Assembly (NCBI RefSeq): GCF_030817275.1
Contig: NZ_JAUSZD010000002.1
Coordinates: forward strand, 4,340,001 to 4,404,000
Origin: Paenibacillus sp. V4I7
GTDB lineage: Bacteria; Bacillota; Bacilli; Paenibacillales; NBRC-103111
Length of the DNA: 64,000 bases
Reading direction: 5' to 3'
The position numbers and the translations under genes were made by a program. The notes beneath the pieces were generated by a model. It worked only from the letters and a program-made list of their open reading frames with translations. It searched no databases and was not told the DNA's origin. The stretch's first letter is position 1. The number at the start of each line of letters is the position of its first letter. Shown in pieces: positions 8,805 through 16,795 of the stretch.

Positions 8805-9801
8805 TTCTTTTCCTTTCTGTCGAACCTCTTGGTATGAGAGTCACATCGAATAGATGTGTCTGCTCATCTTGGATATCGCCTTCAATCTTTTTGATCAGTA
8901 ATCTCGTTGATAGCATGCCTATATCGTAAATAGGTTGGGCAATCGTTGTAATTTCCGGTTCGACGATGAGTGTTAAATCGATGCCGTCAAATCCGACCAA
9001 CGCTACTTGATCCGGCACGCGCAGCCCCGTACGCTGAAGCTTTTTTAGCGCTCCGACAGCCATCGTGTCGTTGCCGGCGAAAATACCGTCGATATCCGGA
9101 TGACGCTGCATCAAATTCTCTACAGCAGCCATCCCGCCATCAACACGGAAGTAGCCGGGCTCTACTAGACTTGGTGAGTACCAAGGAAGATGCTTCACGG
9201 ATTGTTCGTATCCCATGAAACGCTCTCTTCCCGTCACCGTCTCTTGCGGGCCATATATGTGGGCGATCTTCTTGCACCCCACATCCATCAGATGCTGCAC
9301 AGCCATCTGGGCTCCCTCAAAATGCTTCGAGCTCACGAGTGAGCAAGAAGCATCTCGCGGCGCTCTGTCAAGCATGACAAGCGGAATTTTTTCACTTTTT
9401 AGCGCTTCGACATCATCGGAGCGAAGGTTGTAAGAGGCGAACAAAATGCCATCTACATAACGCTGCTTCAGCACCTTAATGTACGTTTGCTCCTTTTCTG
9501 CCTTATTGTCCGAGTTACACAAGATAACCGTGTACCCGTACATCCTTGCTTCATCTTCAACAGCTCTGGCCAGTTCAGCAAAGAATGGATTCGTAATATC
9601 GGGAAAGATAAGAGCGATCGTCCCTGTTTTCCTTCCCGCTAGCCCTCTCGCTATCGCGTTAGGCTCATACTGCAGCGTCTTAATCGCTTGCTCCACTCTT
9701 AGCTTGGTATCTTCGTTAACATATCCGTTTTTGTTGATATAACGGGAAATCGTCGCCACCGAAACCCCAGCCAATTTCGCGACATCTCTAATCGTTGCCA
9801 C
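8794..9801 (-). CDS. LacI-family transcriptional regulator (probable ribose repressor)
   Basis: 335 residues: an N-terminal LacI helix-turn-helix (TIRDVAKLAGVSVATISRYI) with hinge (YEPNAIARGLAGRKTGTIA), then a periplasmic-binding-protein-like effector domain. It is co-transcribed with ribokinase, so ribose or a phosphorylated pentose is the likely effector. Two palindromes with the central CG pair expected of LacI operators lie upstream, one of them at the predicted transcription start, suggesting autoregulation. Confidence 0.9.
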   Translation of the reverse strand: MATIRDVAKLAGVSVATISRYINKNGYVNEDTKLRVEQAIKTLQYEPNAIARGLAGRKTGTIALIFPDITNPFFAELARAVEDEARMYGYTVILCNSDNKAEKEQTYIKVLKQRYVDGILFASYNLRSDDVEALKSEKIPLVMLDRAPRDASCSLVSSKHFEGAQMAVQHLMDVGCKKIAHIYGPQETVTGRERFMGYEQSVKHLPWYSPSLVEPGYFRVDGGMAAVENLMQRHPDIDGIFAGNDTMAVGALKKLQRTGLRVPDQVALVGFDGIDLTLIVEPEITTIAQPIYDIGMLSTRLLIKKIEGDIQDEQTHLFDVTLIPRGSTERKRNDE

Positions 9802-9863
9802 TTGTTACTACCCACTCCTAATGATGCGAGCAACCGAATTCACAAACCAATTTATGGCATGTA

Positions 9864-9877
9864 GGTAAACGGTTACA
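9864..9877. promoter_or_regulatory. LacI-type operator, proximal copy
   Basis: GGTAAACGGTTACA differs in two positions from the perfect palindrome at 9961. It lies just downstream of the predicted -10 box of the regulator gene, a repressing position. Confidence 0.65.
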
Positions 9878-9884
9878 CATATCC

Positions 9885-9913
9885 GATATATTCTATATCT
9901 CTATTATTATCAA
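9885..9913 (-). promoter_or_regulatory. Predicted promoter of the LacI-ribokinase operon
   Basis: On the minus strand TTGATA, a 17-base spacer and TATATC suggest a SigA promoter whose start would fall at the proximal operator. The -10 is weak. Confidence 0.45.
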
Positions 9914-9960
9914 TCATTACGGAAAAATTCGTACCGGAACTGTTGCTATAACAAGAAATG

Positions 9961-9974
9961 TGTAACCGGTTACA
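9961..9974. promoter_or_regulatory. LacI-type operator, perfect palindrome
   Basis: TGTAACCGGTTACA is a perfect 14-bp palindrome with central CCGG, 97 bp from the proximal copy. Two such sites could allow repression by looping. Confidence 0.7.
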
Positions 9975-10109
9975 TGTTTTTGTTTTTATTATATCCTCAT
10001 TCTAAAAAAAGTGTCAAGAAAAAATTAGCTGAAATGCGAATAGCCCTGGGAGTTATTTATTGGATTTCAGAAGATATTAAGGATGTACAGAGAGCCTCGT
10101 AAGTCATGC

Positions 10110-10179
10110 TTGCAAGGCTTTGTTGCCTTGCAAATTCGACAAAAGCAAAGAACCCTTGCGGTCATTAAACGACCACAAG
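10110..10179. repeat. Two adjacent inverted repeats in the gap upstream of the LacI gene
   Basis: The first is a perfect 9-bp stem, TTGCAAGGC (10110-10118) against GCCTTGCAA (10125-10133). The second pairs CTTGCGGTC (10155-10163) with GACCACAAG (10171-10179), fully paired on the minus strand with one G-U. The second may terminate the small ORF ending at 10184, as TTCTTTGCTTTTG follows on the minus strand. Apart from these and the operators, 9802-10183 shows no gene. Confidence 0.5.
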
Positions 10180-10183
10180 AGCT

Positions 10184-10297
10184 CTATTTGACCAAGCCTG
10201 CAATAATTGATAAAAGGTGTTTCTCTAAAATTTTTCCCAAGCCATCCCCATACACCATTCGATAGTAATCTTGTTTATTCAGAATTCGGACACTCAT
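10184..10297 (-). pseudogene. 37-codon ORF resembling the N-terminus of HutD/Ves proteins (possible remnant)
   Basis: ATG 10297 has a well-placed GGAGG seven bases upstream and opens a 37-codon frame, MSVRILNKQDYYRMVYGDGLGK and on. From memory the pattern ILNKxDYxRMxxxxGLGK resembles the N-terminus of HutD/Ves-family cupins (around 190 residues), after which the frame soon stops. I read it as a decayed gene start with its ribosome binding site preserved, but a genuine small peptide cannot be excluded. It stands between two terminator-like hairpins. Confidence 0.4.
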
Positions 10298-10446
10298 GTA
10301 GAAACCTCCGTCATTTGTTATCGTGTTCATAACTTCAACATAAGATCGGTTTCTTCAAGGAGCCATGTCCATAGTTATGTTTTCAAAAGAATAAATATTA
10401 GAGGATGTCATGCGCTGTGCTTTGAACAATATCTCTTTTCTTCTAA

Positions 10447-10488
10447 GCAAAAAAGGCACCTCGCTATTAGCTATTAGAGCGAAATGCC
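10447..10488 (-). terminator. Intrinsic terminator after the second importer operon
   Basis: Minus-strand arms GGCATTTCGCT and AGCGAGGTGCC (two G-U pairs, 12-base loop) are followed by TTTTTTGC. It ends transcription after the 49-codon ORF. A second short palindrome, ATACCTAG/CTAGGTAT, lies at 10515-10533. Confidence 0.8.
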
Positions 10489-10531
10489 TTCTCTTACATA
10501 AAAAGCTGCCGAAATACCTAGCTGCTAGGTA

Positions 10532-10681
10532 TCAATTGTCTTGCTTTTCAACTTCCATCTCTCCGTTAAGCTGATTGGCATAATCGCGCATCAAATCAAA
10601 ATCCGGATTGCTGATATCCTCCTGCATGTTGGCTTCATCTAGATGCTGCGTATTCAAATGATTCTTGTTCTCGTTGTCCAT
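10532..10681 (-). CDS. Small acidic protein of unknown function, 49 residues
   Basis: ATG 10681 is preceded by AAGGAGAGAG at a good distance and opens a 49-codon frame ending at 10532. The product starts MDNENKNHLNTQHLDEANMQ and is rich in Asn, Asp, Glu and Gln, with no membrane segment, signal or cysteine. It lies 45 bases after the GH42-like gene and before a terminator, so it is probably the last gene of that operon. I do not recognise the family. Confidence 0.55.
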   Translation of the reverse strand: MDNENKNHLNTQHLDEANMQEDISNPDFDLMRDYANQLNGEMEVEKQDN

Positions 10682-10726
10682 CCTGCTCTCTCCTTCCTGA
10701 GAGTAGCTTTTCCATCCTCAACCAAT

Positions 10727-12910
10727 TTATCCCATTTGGAAAATGACTGTAACGAGTGTCCCCTCCGGCACGCCAGGATAGCGGATTAGAAGCGTTTGAG
10801 ATCCATGTTCCCAGCTTCGATCTACAACTTCAAGACCATCCGCTGTAACAAGACGAGGTTCCTCTGTCAGTCGGAGTCTTGTACTAACGGTGACTCCTTC
10901 AGGCGCCTCGGAGACGAATTGAAACTTCCTATTGATGGCGGGTTCCTCGTCACGGATTCGAGATGAACTGATGATGACGGCTGAAGTCAGATCAGGAGCT
11001 GCCTCAAGGTCATAGAGTAGACTGCCCTTGCCTGGTTCGACAACCGGATTGCTCACAATAGCAAGTCTGGCATCGAAAAGGTCGATGTAGCTGCCATGAA
11101 CGGTGACCACCTCATCCGTAAGTGACTCTGTCATGACACGTGTTGCGACATAGGGACCTCGACGGATTTGAAGGTAATGTTTTTCGCGCAAAGGCTCCTC
11201 ATCTCCGCGCATGACTAGTGCACGCTTTACACTTTCGCGTACCCAATTCGCGCCGTCTTCGGTTTCAGCCAGTCGAGCTGGATGAACGCGGTGGACGATA
11301 ACACCGCCTTGACCTACCCGGTACTCCCCATCCTCAGGACGGCGCCCCATCCCAATGGCTTCGAATAAGTGATCATCTGGTCGTTCGTATGCTTTAGCGC
11401 CTTGGTTCCACCATTCCTTGACACTGTGGTACGGGTCACTGCCGTCTCCAACATAGATCAAGCAGCCTCCTTCTCGTATCCACTGCGACAGTACTTGATG
11501 AAGACCGGCGTGCTCCGGTTTCATAAATTCATAACTGAGCAGCAGCACTCGGTAATCGTCCAAATACCCTGGGAAATGAAGCAAATTGTCCAGCTGAACC
11601 GGGCGAAGCGGTATGCCATGCTTAACAAGCGGCAGCGCTAGCCCATAGAATGCCGACCAATTCAGCATCTCTTCGTGATGCTCGGAAGGAAGAATTAATG
11701 AACTGATGGTGCCATCGTAACGAAAGTCACCCTCATCTGCCTGCAGCTCAATGTCACCCCGTTGGAACATCGCTGAGTTGGCAAGGAGGAGACCGATTCC
11801 ATCCGTTTGTTCATCGGACGTGATCTCCTCATGGCGGTGCATATCACGAAGTACGTGCATAACAGTCAACAGCTCGGTCGCGTAATCGGGGGGGATCATT
11901 TCTTTCCCCTTGCCGTCTTCCTTCGGATAGGCAACCTCGAACACTCTTCGCGGCCATGGGCATATCTCGTAATTGTTTACGTAAGGATGAAGCAGAGAAG
12001 CCACAACTGTATCTTCATAATTGACCTTGTAGTCCGACCACGTATAATTCGGATTGTCCTCAATTGGATCATGTAGAAACCACATATCACGCCCTGTGCC
12101 GCGAACAAGCTCTTGCATGACACCGTACTCAAGGAATGCCGTTTCGAACGTTCGTTCCTCGCGAATGCCTTTGTATACATTACGGGTACGCGATGTCCCC
12201 GTCCATACTTGGGCAATAAACCCGTCGCAGGCTGGCATGTTGACGAGCAGCGCTTCCGGACTCACAATCCGCCACTGTGTGTAATTGATCAGACTATGTG
12301 TCGGCACATAAAAACGGATCGCACGCCCATAATGGACTTCCGCATATTCCTTCATCTGCGCACATAAGCGATCTAGCGTACGATAGTACAGATACGCTTT
12401 CAACTTGGACGCCCGGTACTGAGCATCTGGCGACTCATGAGGCGGTATCCACGGCTCCTGATAAAATATGCGCCACTCCCGTTTGAAAGCTTCGGAATAC
12501 CCGCCGGCTACCCAAAACTCCGGCTCCTCCAGATGAATGGCTACGGCCCCACTGTCGATCGCTCGCTTAATGCCGGCAGCCAGGTACTCGCTAAAGGAAA
12601 TCGTCGGGACCATGTAAGGCACGTCTTTGCCGTGCAGCAGGTGGTCTCCAGCGCGATTGGTCTGAGCTTCGTCCCAATGATCACGGCCATCATACTCTCC
12701 GTACAAATAGTCTTGGTATTCTCCCCATGAAACTCCTGTCATCAGGTGGATGATATAGCCCCTTTCTTTCCACCCAGCGATTCGTTCCTCCAAGTCGTCC
12801 GAGATGCCATACACCATGACAAAATCGCTGCGCAAATCGTATTTAGCCCCATACGGACGCGATTCTTGAAAACCAGTCCATTCCTTCCTATCCGATACCG
12901 GTCTCGACAA
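10727..12910 (-). CDS. Putative cytoplasmic glycoside hydrolase-like protein, GH42-like architecture
   Basis: 727 residues without a signal peptide. The first 400 or so look like a TIM barrel with an acidic strand end HLEEPEFW near residue 125, a possible catalytic site. A flavodoxin/GATase-like segment follows (YRVLLLSYEFMKPEHAGLHQ ... GGCLIYVGDG, about residues 455-500), as in the trimerisation domain of GH42 beta-galactosidases, and a beta-rich C-terminus ends near YPGVPEGTLVTVIF. I do not recognise a precise family. It follows the importer binding protein in the same operon, with a hairpin between, so it probably acts on the imported oligosaccharide inside the cell. Confidence 0.6.
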   Translation of the reverse strand: MSRPVSDRKEWTGFQESRPYGAKYDLRSDFVMVYGISDDLEERIAGWKERGYIIHLMTGVSWGEYQDYLYGEYDGRDHWDEAQTNRAGDHLLHGKDVPYMVPTISFSEYLAAGIKRAIDSGAVAIHLEEPEFWVAGGYSEAFKREWRIFYQEPWIPPHESPDAQYRASKLKAYLYYRTLDRLCAQMKEYAEVHYGRAIRFYVPTHSLINYTQWRIVSPEALLVNMPACDGFIAQVWTGTSRTRNVYKGIREERTFETAFLEYGVMQELVRGTGRDMWFLHDPIEDNPNYTWSDYKVNYEDTVVASLLHPYVNNYEICPWPRRVFEVAYPKEDGKGKEMIPPDYATELLTVMHVLRDMHRHEEITSDEQTDGIGLLLANSAMFQRGDIELQADEGDFRYDGTISSLILPSEHHEEMLNWSAFYGLALPLVKHGIPLRPVQLDNLLHFPGYLDDYRVLLLSYEFMKPEHAGLHQVLSQWIREGGCLIYVGDGSDPYHSVKEWWNQGAKAYERPDDHLFEAIGMGRRPEDGEYRVGQGGVIVHRVHPARLAETEDGANWVRESVKRALVMRGDEEPLREKHYLQIRRGPYVATRVMTESLTDEVVTVHGSYIDLFDARLAIVSNPVVEPGKGSLLYDLEAAPDLTSAVIISSSRIRDEEPAINRKFQFVSEAPEGVTVSTRLRLTEEPRLVTADGLEVVDRSWEHGSQTLLIRYPGVPEGTLVTVIFQMG

Positions 12911-12952
12911 AGGTAATCCCTCCTCTAGGAGTTCCCACTCGGCCGAACAAGA

Positions 12953-12979
12953 ACGGGAGAGTCATATTACCTCTCCCGT
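12953..12979 (-). terminator. Intercistronic hairpin between binding protein and hydrolase-like gene
   Basis: ACGGGAGAG and CTCTCCCGT form a perfect 9-bp stem followed on the minus strand by TCTTGTTC. The short U tract suggests partial termination or mRNA protection, giving more binding protein than enzyme. Confidence 0.65.
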
Positions 12980-13011
12980 CGTTCGCCACCAGAGCGGCCT
13001 CTTGTTAAGTT

Positions 13012-14694
13012 TTAGTTTGGCATTTGAAGTTTTACTACTTCTTTGCCTTTTAGATTATCATTCGTGAATTTCATCGCTTCGCGATAGCCTGTTTTTACCA
13101 GCTGCCCACGTAAATCATTGATGATTTTGAGTGCCGCCTCATCGGATTTGGCAAATATCGCTTCCTTCCAAACGTCACCGGTTTTATCCATGGATGGCTT
13201 AAGCGATTCCCATTGAGGGGCCTTCGCAATGACGTCCCAAGGATTATAGGCGGTGATGACTTTAATGCCGTTCGGGCGTAAAATTTTACGTGCTTTCTCA
13301 AGAGCTGCCATGCGATTCTGATCGGCCCAGATGTCCCCATTACCTTTGGAATTCGTACGGTCCAGACCCGTCATATTTTCATAGCCGACGCCGATCCCTT
13401 CGTTCTTTTTCAACTTCCCGGTTTTGTCATTCACAAACTTATCAAACCATTCCTTTTTCGCTGTCGGTTTACCGTTCTGCATATCCCAATGAACACCTTG
13501 AACGCCGTAACGAGTAAGCATGAAACCTTCATCAGAAGCTAAGAAATCCAACAAGCGCAGTGCCGCATCCACATCCTTTGCTTGCTTGGTAATGACGGTC
13601 ACATTGTTGCCTTGGACGCCAAGATCGGCCGGACGATTGGCCTCGGCGCCAGCTCTTTCAAGTGGACCTACAGGTACATAATCGCTGCCCGGGTGCGACT
13701 GGACGTAGTCCTTAGAGGCATCAAGAATAGCAGGATAGTGAGCTGCGAGGACGGCTACGCGGCCTTGCTTCACTTTCTCATTAGCGATAGGATCCGTCTG
13801 CGTAAACGCTTCGGAATCGAGCAGCCCTTGGGAAATCAGCTTTCGATAATATAACGTGTAGTCTTCATATTCTTTCGTAAAGAAATTATTCTCTAGAGCG
13901 CCGTCCCCTTTATCCAGGAAGCCAGACCCCATGAACATCTTATCTCCGATATTAACAGCCCAACCGTTATGAAAGCCGCCGAGCGGAATGACAGGTTGAC
14001 CGCTTTCTTTGAGCCCTGCATCTTTGATCTTCTTCAAGAAATTGTAAAAATCATCCTTTGTTTTGACGGACTGCGGATCGACACCTATTTTCTCAGCAAT
14101 GTCCTTGCGTACATAGAAGCCGTACAACCAGTCCATGGCATCCTTATCCGTTGCGGGGTGATTTTGATATAGCAAATATTTTTTGCCTCCGTAGGCATCA
14201 ATAGCTTTTTCATAGAGAGCAGGCGGTACATTTTCCTTGGCAATTTCTTTGGCTAAGTTAGGATAATTGGCCAGCTTGCCTGAGAGATCAACCAGTTGGC
14301 CCTCTTTTGCAGCCTTGACGATGCCATCCAACTCACCGCCCCACGCCGGTCCCGTATATATATCTGGCAGGTCTTGCGTTGCGAAGATCGTGTTGACTTT
14401 CTCCACTTCGCTTCCTTTGGTATATTCCATTTGAACCGTTACCCCGGTTTTCTCCTTGATCACTTTGGCAACGGCGTTCATGTCGCTTTCAGAACCGTTA
14501 GAACCATTCCAGTTGTTCAAAATTTTAAGTGTGACTTCTTTTTTAGTGTCCGTTTTCGCGGTTGCACTTGGACTTGTGCTTGAATTTCCACTTGGGCTTG
14601 CAGACGTTTCTTCCTTCTGGGTACAACCAATTAAACCACCTGCAAGCGTTAATGCTAATACGACGGAAGTACTTCTAGACCATTTCTTTTTCAT
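13012..14694 (-). CDS. Sugar ABC transporter substrate-binding lipoprotein (LipO-like)
   Basis: 560 residues. The signal peptide MKKKWSRSTSVVLALTLAGG ends in lipobox LIGC, followed by a Ser/Thr-rich linker, so the protein is membrane-anchored and extracytoplasmic. The mature part (LKILNNWNGSNGSESDMN onward) has the two-lobe type 1 extracellular solute-binding fold. It follows the two permeases on the same transcript and is the receptor of this importer. Sensing is probably by the YesM/YesN pair encoded just upstream. Its length is usual for LipO relatives in Paenibacillaceae; the ligand is unknown. Confidence 0.9.
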   Translation of the reverse strand: MKKKWSRSTSVVLALTLAGGLIGCTQKEETSASPSGNSSTSPSATAKTDTKKEVTLKILNNWNGSNGSESDMNAVAKVIKEKTGVTVQMEYTKGSEVEKVNTIFATQDLPDIYTGPAWGGELDGIVKAAKEGQLVDLSGKLANYPNLAKEIAKENVPPALYEKAIDAYGGKKYLLYQNHPATDKDAMDWLYGFYVRKDIAEKIGVDPQSVKTKDDFYNFLKKIKDAGLKESGQPVIPLGGFHNGWAVNIGDKMFMGSGFLDKGDGALENNFFTKEYEDYTLYYRKLISQGLLDSEAFTQTDPIANEKVKQGRVAVLAAHYPAILDASKDYVQSHPGSDYVPVGPLERAGAEANRPADLGVQGNNVTVITKQAKDVDAALRLLDFLASDEGFMLTRYGVQGVHWDMQNGKPTAKKEWFDKFVNDKTGKLKKNEGIGVGYENMTGLDRTNSKGNGDIWADQNRMAALEKARKILRPNGIKVITAYNPWDVIAKAPQWESLKPSMDKTGDVWKEAIFAKSDEAALKIINDLRGQLVKTGYREAMKFTNDNLKGKEVVKLQMPN

Positions 14695-14744
14695 AAGAAC
14701 CCTCCTTCATTTTTATATGATAAGCCCCCCAAAATCGAGGACAG

Positions 14745-15638
14745 CTAACCCTTAACGGATCCTAGCAAGACACCCTTGACAAAATACTTCTGCAGGAATG
14801 GGTAGATACACAAAATCGGGAAGACGGTGATAACCAGGAGCGCCATCCGTAACGATTCGGGCGTTGAACCGGCTGGATTCACGCTAATCGTTTGGCCTCC
14901 TTGCTGAGCTGCCCGCTGCATCGAATTCGAGAGCGCTTCCGCTTCTGTCAGCATTTGCTGCAGCAGTGTTTGAACAGGCACAAGATTTTTGTTGGATACG
15001 TAGTAAGCCCCAGAGAACCAATCGTTCCAATGCGAGACACCGATGAACAAACTAATCGTCGCTAACACTGGACCTGATAAGGGCAGGATTATTTTCAAGA
15101 AAATCGTGAAATCGCCATAGCCGTCAATCCGTGCCGATTCGTCCAGCTCTTCCGGTATTCCCTGCAGGAACGTCCGGATGATGACGATATGCATGAAGTT
15201 GAATAGCATCGGAATGATAAACACCCAGAAAGAGTTGATCAAATGAAGCTTTTGCAGTGTGATGAAGTAAGGAATGAAACCCGCGCTGAAAATCGTAGGC
15301 AAAAAGATATAGAATGTGAAAAATGTTCTTCCCGGCAATGTTTTCTTTGCCAATGCGTAAGCCATAAGGGTACACAAAAGCACGTGTAGAAATGTGCCGA
15401 GAATCGTGCGAAGCAGTGTAATTTTGTAAGCTTGCCAGATACGAGGATTGTCGAACACCTGCACGTAGTTATCTAATGTAAACTGCCGAGGCCAGAAATA
15501 TAGCGCACCCTGCATGGAGTCCTTTCCATCGTTAAGTGAGTATACGAGAATGTAAATGAACGGGTAGATCATCGAGAAACCGATCAGCGCCAAGATGATA
15601 TAATTTAGTGTGCTGAACAAGGAAAAATTGCGCTTCAT
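14745..15638 (-). CDS. Carbohydrate ABC transporter permease, YtcP type
   Basis: 297 residues, about six membrane helices, EAA loop ELDESARIDGYGDFTIF and the family C-terminus KYFVKGVLLGSVKG. It forms the importer channel with the LplB-type subunit at 15692-16654; the gap to that gene is 53 bases. The stop lies 50 bases before the binding-protein start. Confidence 0.9.
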   Translation of the reverse strand: MKRNFSLFSTLNYIILALIGFSMIYPFIYILVYSLNDGKDSMQGALYFWPRQFTLDNYVQVFDNPRIWQAYKITLLRTILGTFLHVLLCTLMAYALAKKTLPGRTFFTFYIFLPTIFSAGFIPYFITLQKLHLINSFWVFIIPMLFNFMHIVIIRTFLQGIPEELDESARIDGYGDFTIFLKIILPLSGPVLATISLFIGVSHWNDWFSGAYYVSNKNLVPVQTLLQQMLTEAEALSNSMQRAAQQGGQTISVNPAGSTPESLRMALLVITVFPILCIYPFLQKYFVKGVLLGSVKG

Positions 15639-15691
15639 CTCATCACTTCCTTAGCGTCTTCGTGAGTAAACTTTCTTCGTAAGCGTTTGCT

Positions 15692-16654
15692 TTAAAAAAG
15701 GGACACATCGCTGTATTTCTTGGCGATTCGGTTGACAACTAGAATCATCACCAGGCCTATAATGCTTTGGAACAAACCAACAGCAGCCGCATAGCTTAGT
15801 CGGCCTCCACTAATACCGGAAGTGATGACATGCACGTCGAGGACACTCCCTATTCGAGCTGTTGCAGGCCCATTCAAAAGAAGCAGCTGTTCGTACCCGG
15901 CGCTCATCAAGCCGCCGACGGAGAGAATAAAGAGGATCACAGCAATGTTGCGAATGCCGGGGAGCGTGACATGCCACATTTGCCGAAACCGATTCGCGCC
16001 GTCAATCTTCGCCGCTTCGTACAATTGCTGATCAATCCCGGCTATTGCCGCCATGTAGATGATGGAGTTCCAGCCAATATTTTTCCAAACATCAGACCCC
16101 AATATCATGGGATAAAACCATGTGGTGTTGTAAAGGAATTGAATGCGCTCCATGCCAAGTAAGGCAATCAGGTCATTCATAGGTCCTCCATATGGAGTTA
16201 GGAGGCGCTGCATCAGCGTCACGACTACGACCCAAGATACGAAGTAAGGTAAGTAGGAAAGGGTTTGAACAACTTTCTTGAATTTCACTCTGCGAACTTC
16301 ATTCAAAAGAATCGCGAGAATAATCGGCATAGGGAAACCAATGAGAAGCTTTGACAAACTGATCACAATGGTGTTACGTATGAGCTCTGTTGATTGATAA
16401 TAATCGAAGAATTGGCGAAAGTATTTCAAGCCGGCCCAAGGACTTCCTGAGAAGCCGCCGGTGAATGTAAAATTACGAAACGCCACTTGAATTCCGTATA
16501 GGGGAACGTAAGAAAAAATGAAGAACCAAATGATGCCTGGCAGCATGAATAAGTAAAATACTTTATGCTGCCAGATGCGTTTCCATAGCAAACGCTTGAA
16601 TGACATCGGTTTTCGGGGCTGAATTTGAGTCATAGAATTTGTCAGTGATTCCAT
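15692..16654 (-). CDS. Carbohydrate ABC transporter permease, LplB type
   Basis: 320 residues, first gene of the second importer operon. It has about six membrane helices after a basic N-terminus, EAA loop YEAAKIDGANRFRQM and C-terminus NRIAKKYSDVSLF. ATG 16654 has AGGAGG 13 bases upstream, an unusually long spacing, and the bases between them form a cre-like palindrome, so a bound protein or structure there could influence both transcription and translation. Confidence 0.9.
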   Translation of the reverse strand: MESLTNSMTQIQPRKPMSFKRLLWKRIWQHKVFYLFMLPGIIWFFIFSYVPLYGIQVAFRNFTFTGGFSGSPWAGLKYFRQFFDYYQSTELIRNTIVISLSKLLIGFPMPIILAILLNEVRRVKFKKVVQTLSYLPYFVSWVVVVTLMQRLLTPYGGPMNDLIALLGMERIQFLYNTTWFYPMILGSDVWKNIGWNSIIYMAAIAGIDQQLYEAAKIDGANRFRQMWHVTLPGIRNIAVILFILSVGGLMSAGYEQLLLLNGPATARIGSVLDVHVITSGISGGRLSYAAAVGLFQSIIGLVMILVVNRIAKKYSDVSLF

Positions 16655-16668
16655 TGTAAGCGTTTTAC
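16655..16668. promoter_or_regulatory. Possible cre (CcpA) site overlapping the start region of the second importer operon
   Basis: TGTAAGCGTTTTAC matches the cre consensus TGWAANCGNTNWCA at 12 of 14 positions and lies between the ribosome binding site and start codon of the LplB-type gene. A site this far downstream could act as a roadblock. Confidence 0.35.
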
Positions 16669-16795
16669 CTCCTTATAGGACTTATTCATAGGTTTCATTT
16701 GATATATTTATCATATCATCCATGTATACCTACTCGTAAGTCCAAATATTTATGATCAGGTATCACTTTCTTTGGAATTATCACTTTTTTTATTG

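Noticed and set aside
10110-10179. CRISPR-like repeats from paired palindromes
   Set aside because: The two hairpins differ in sequence and there is no repeat-spacer periodicity.
15660-15690. cre site between the second importer permeases
   Set aside because: The AAGCGTTTGC stretch misses too many consensus positions.
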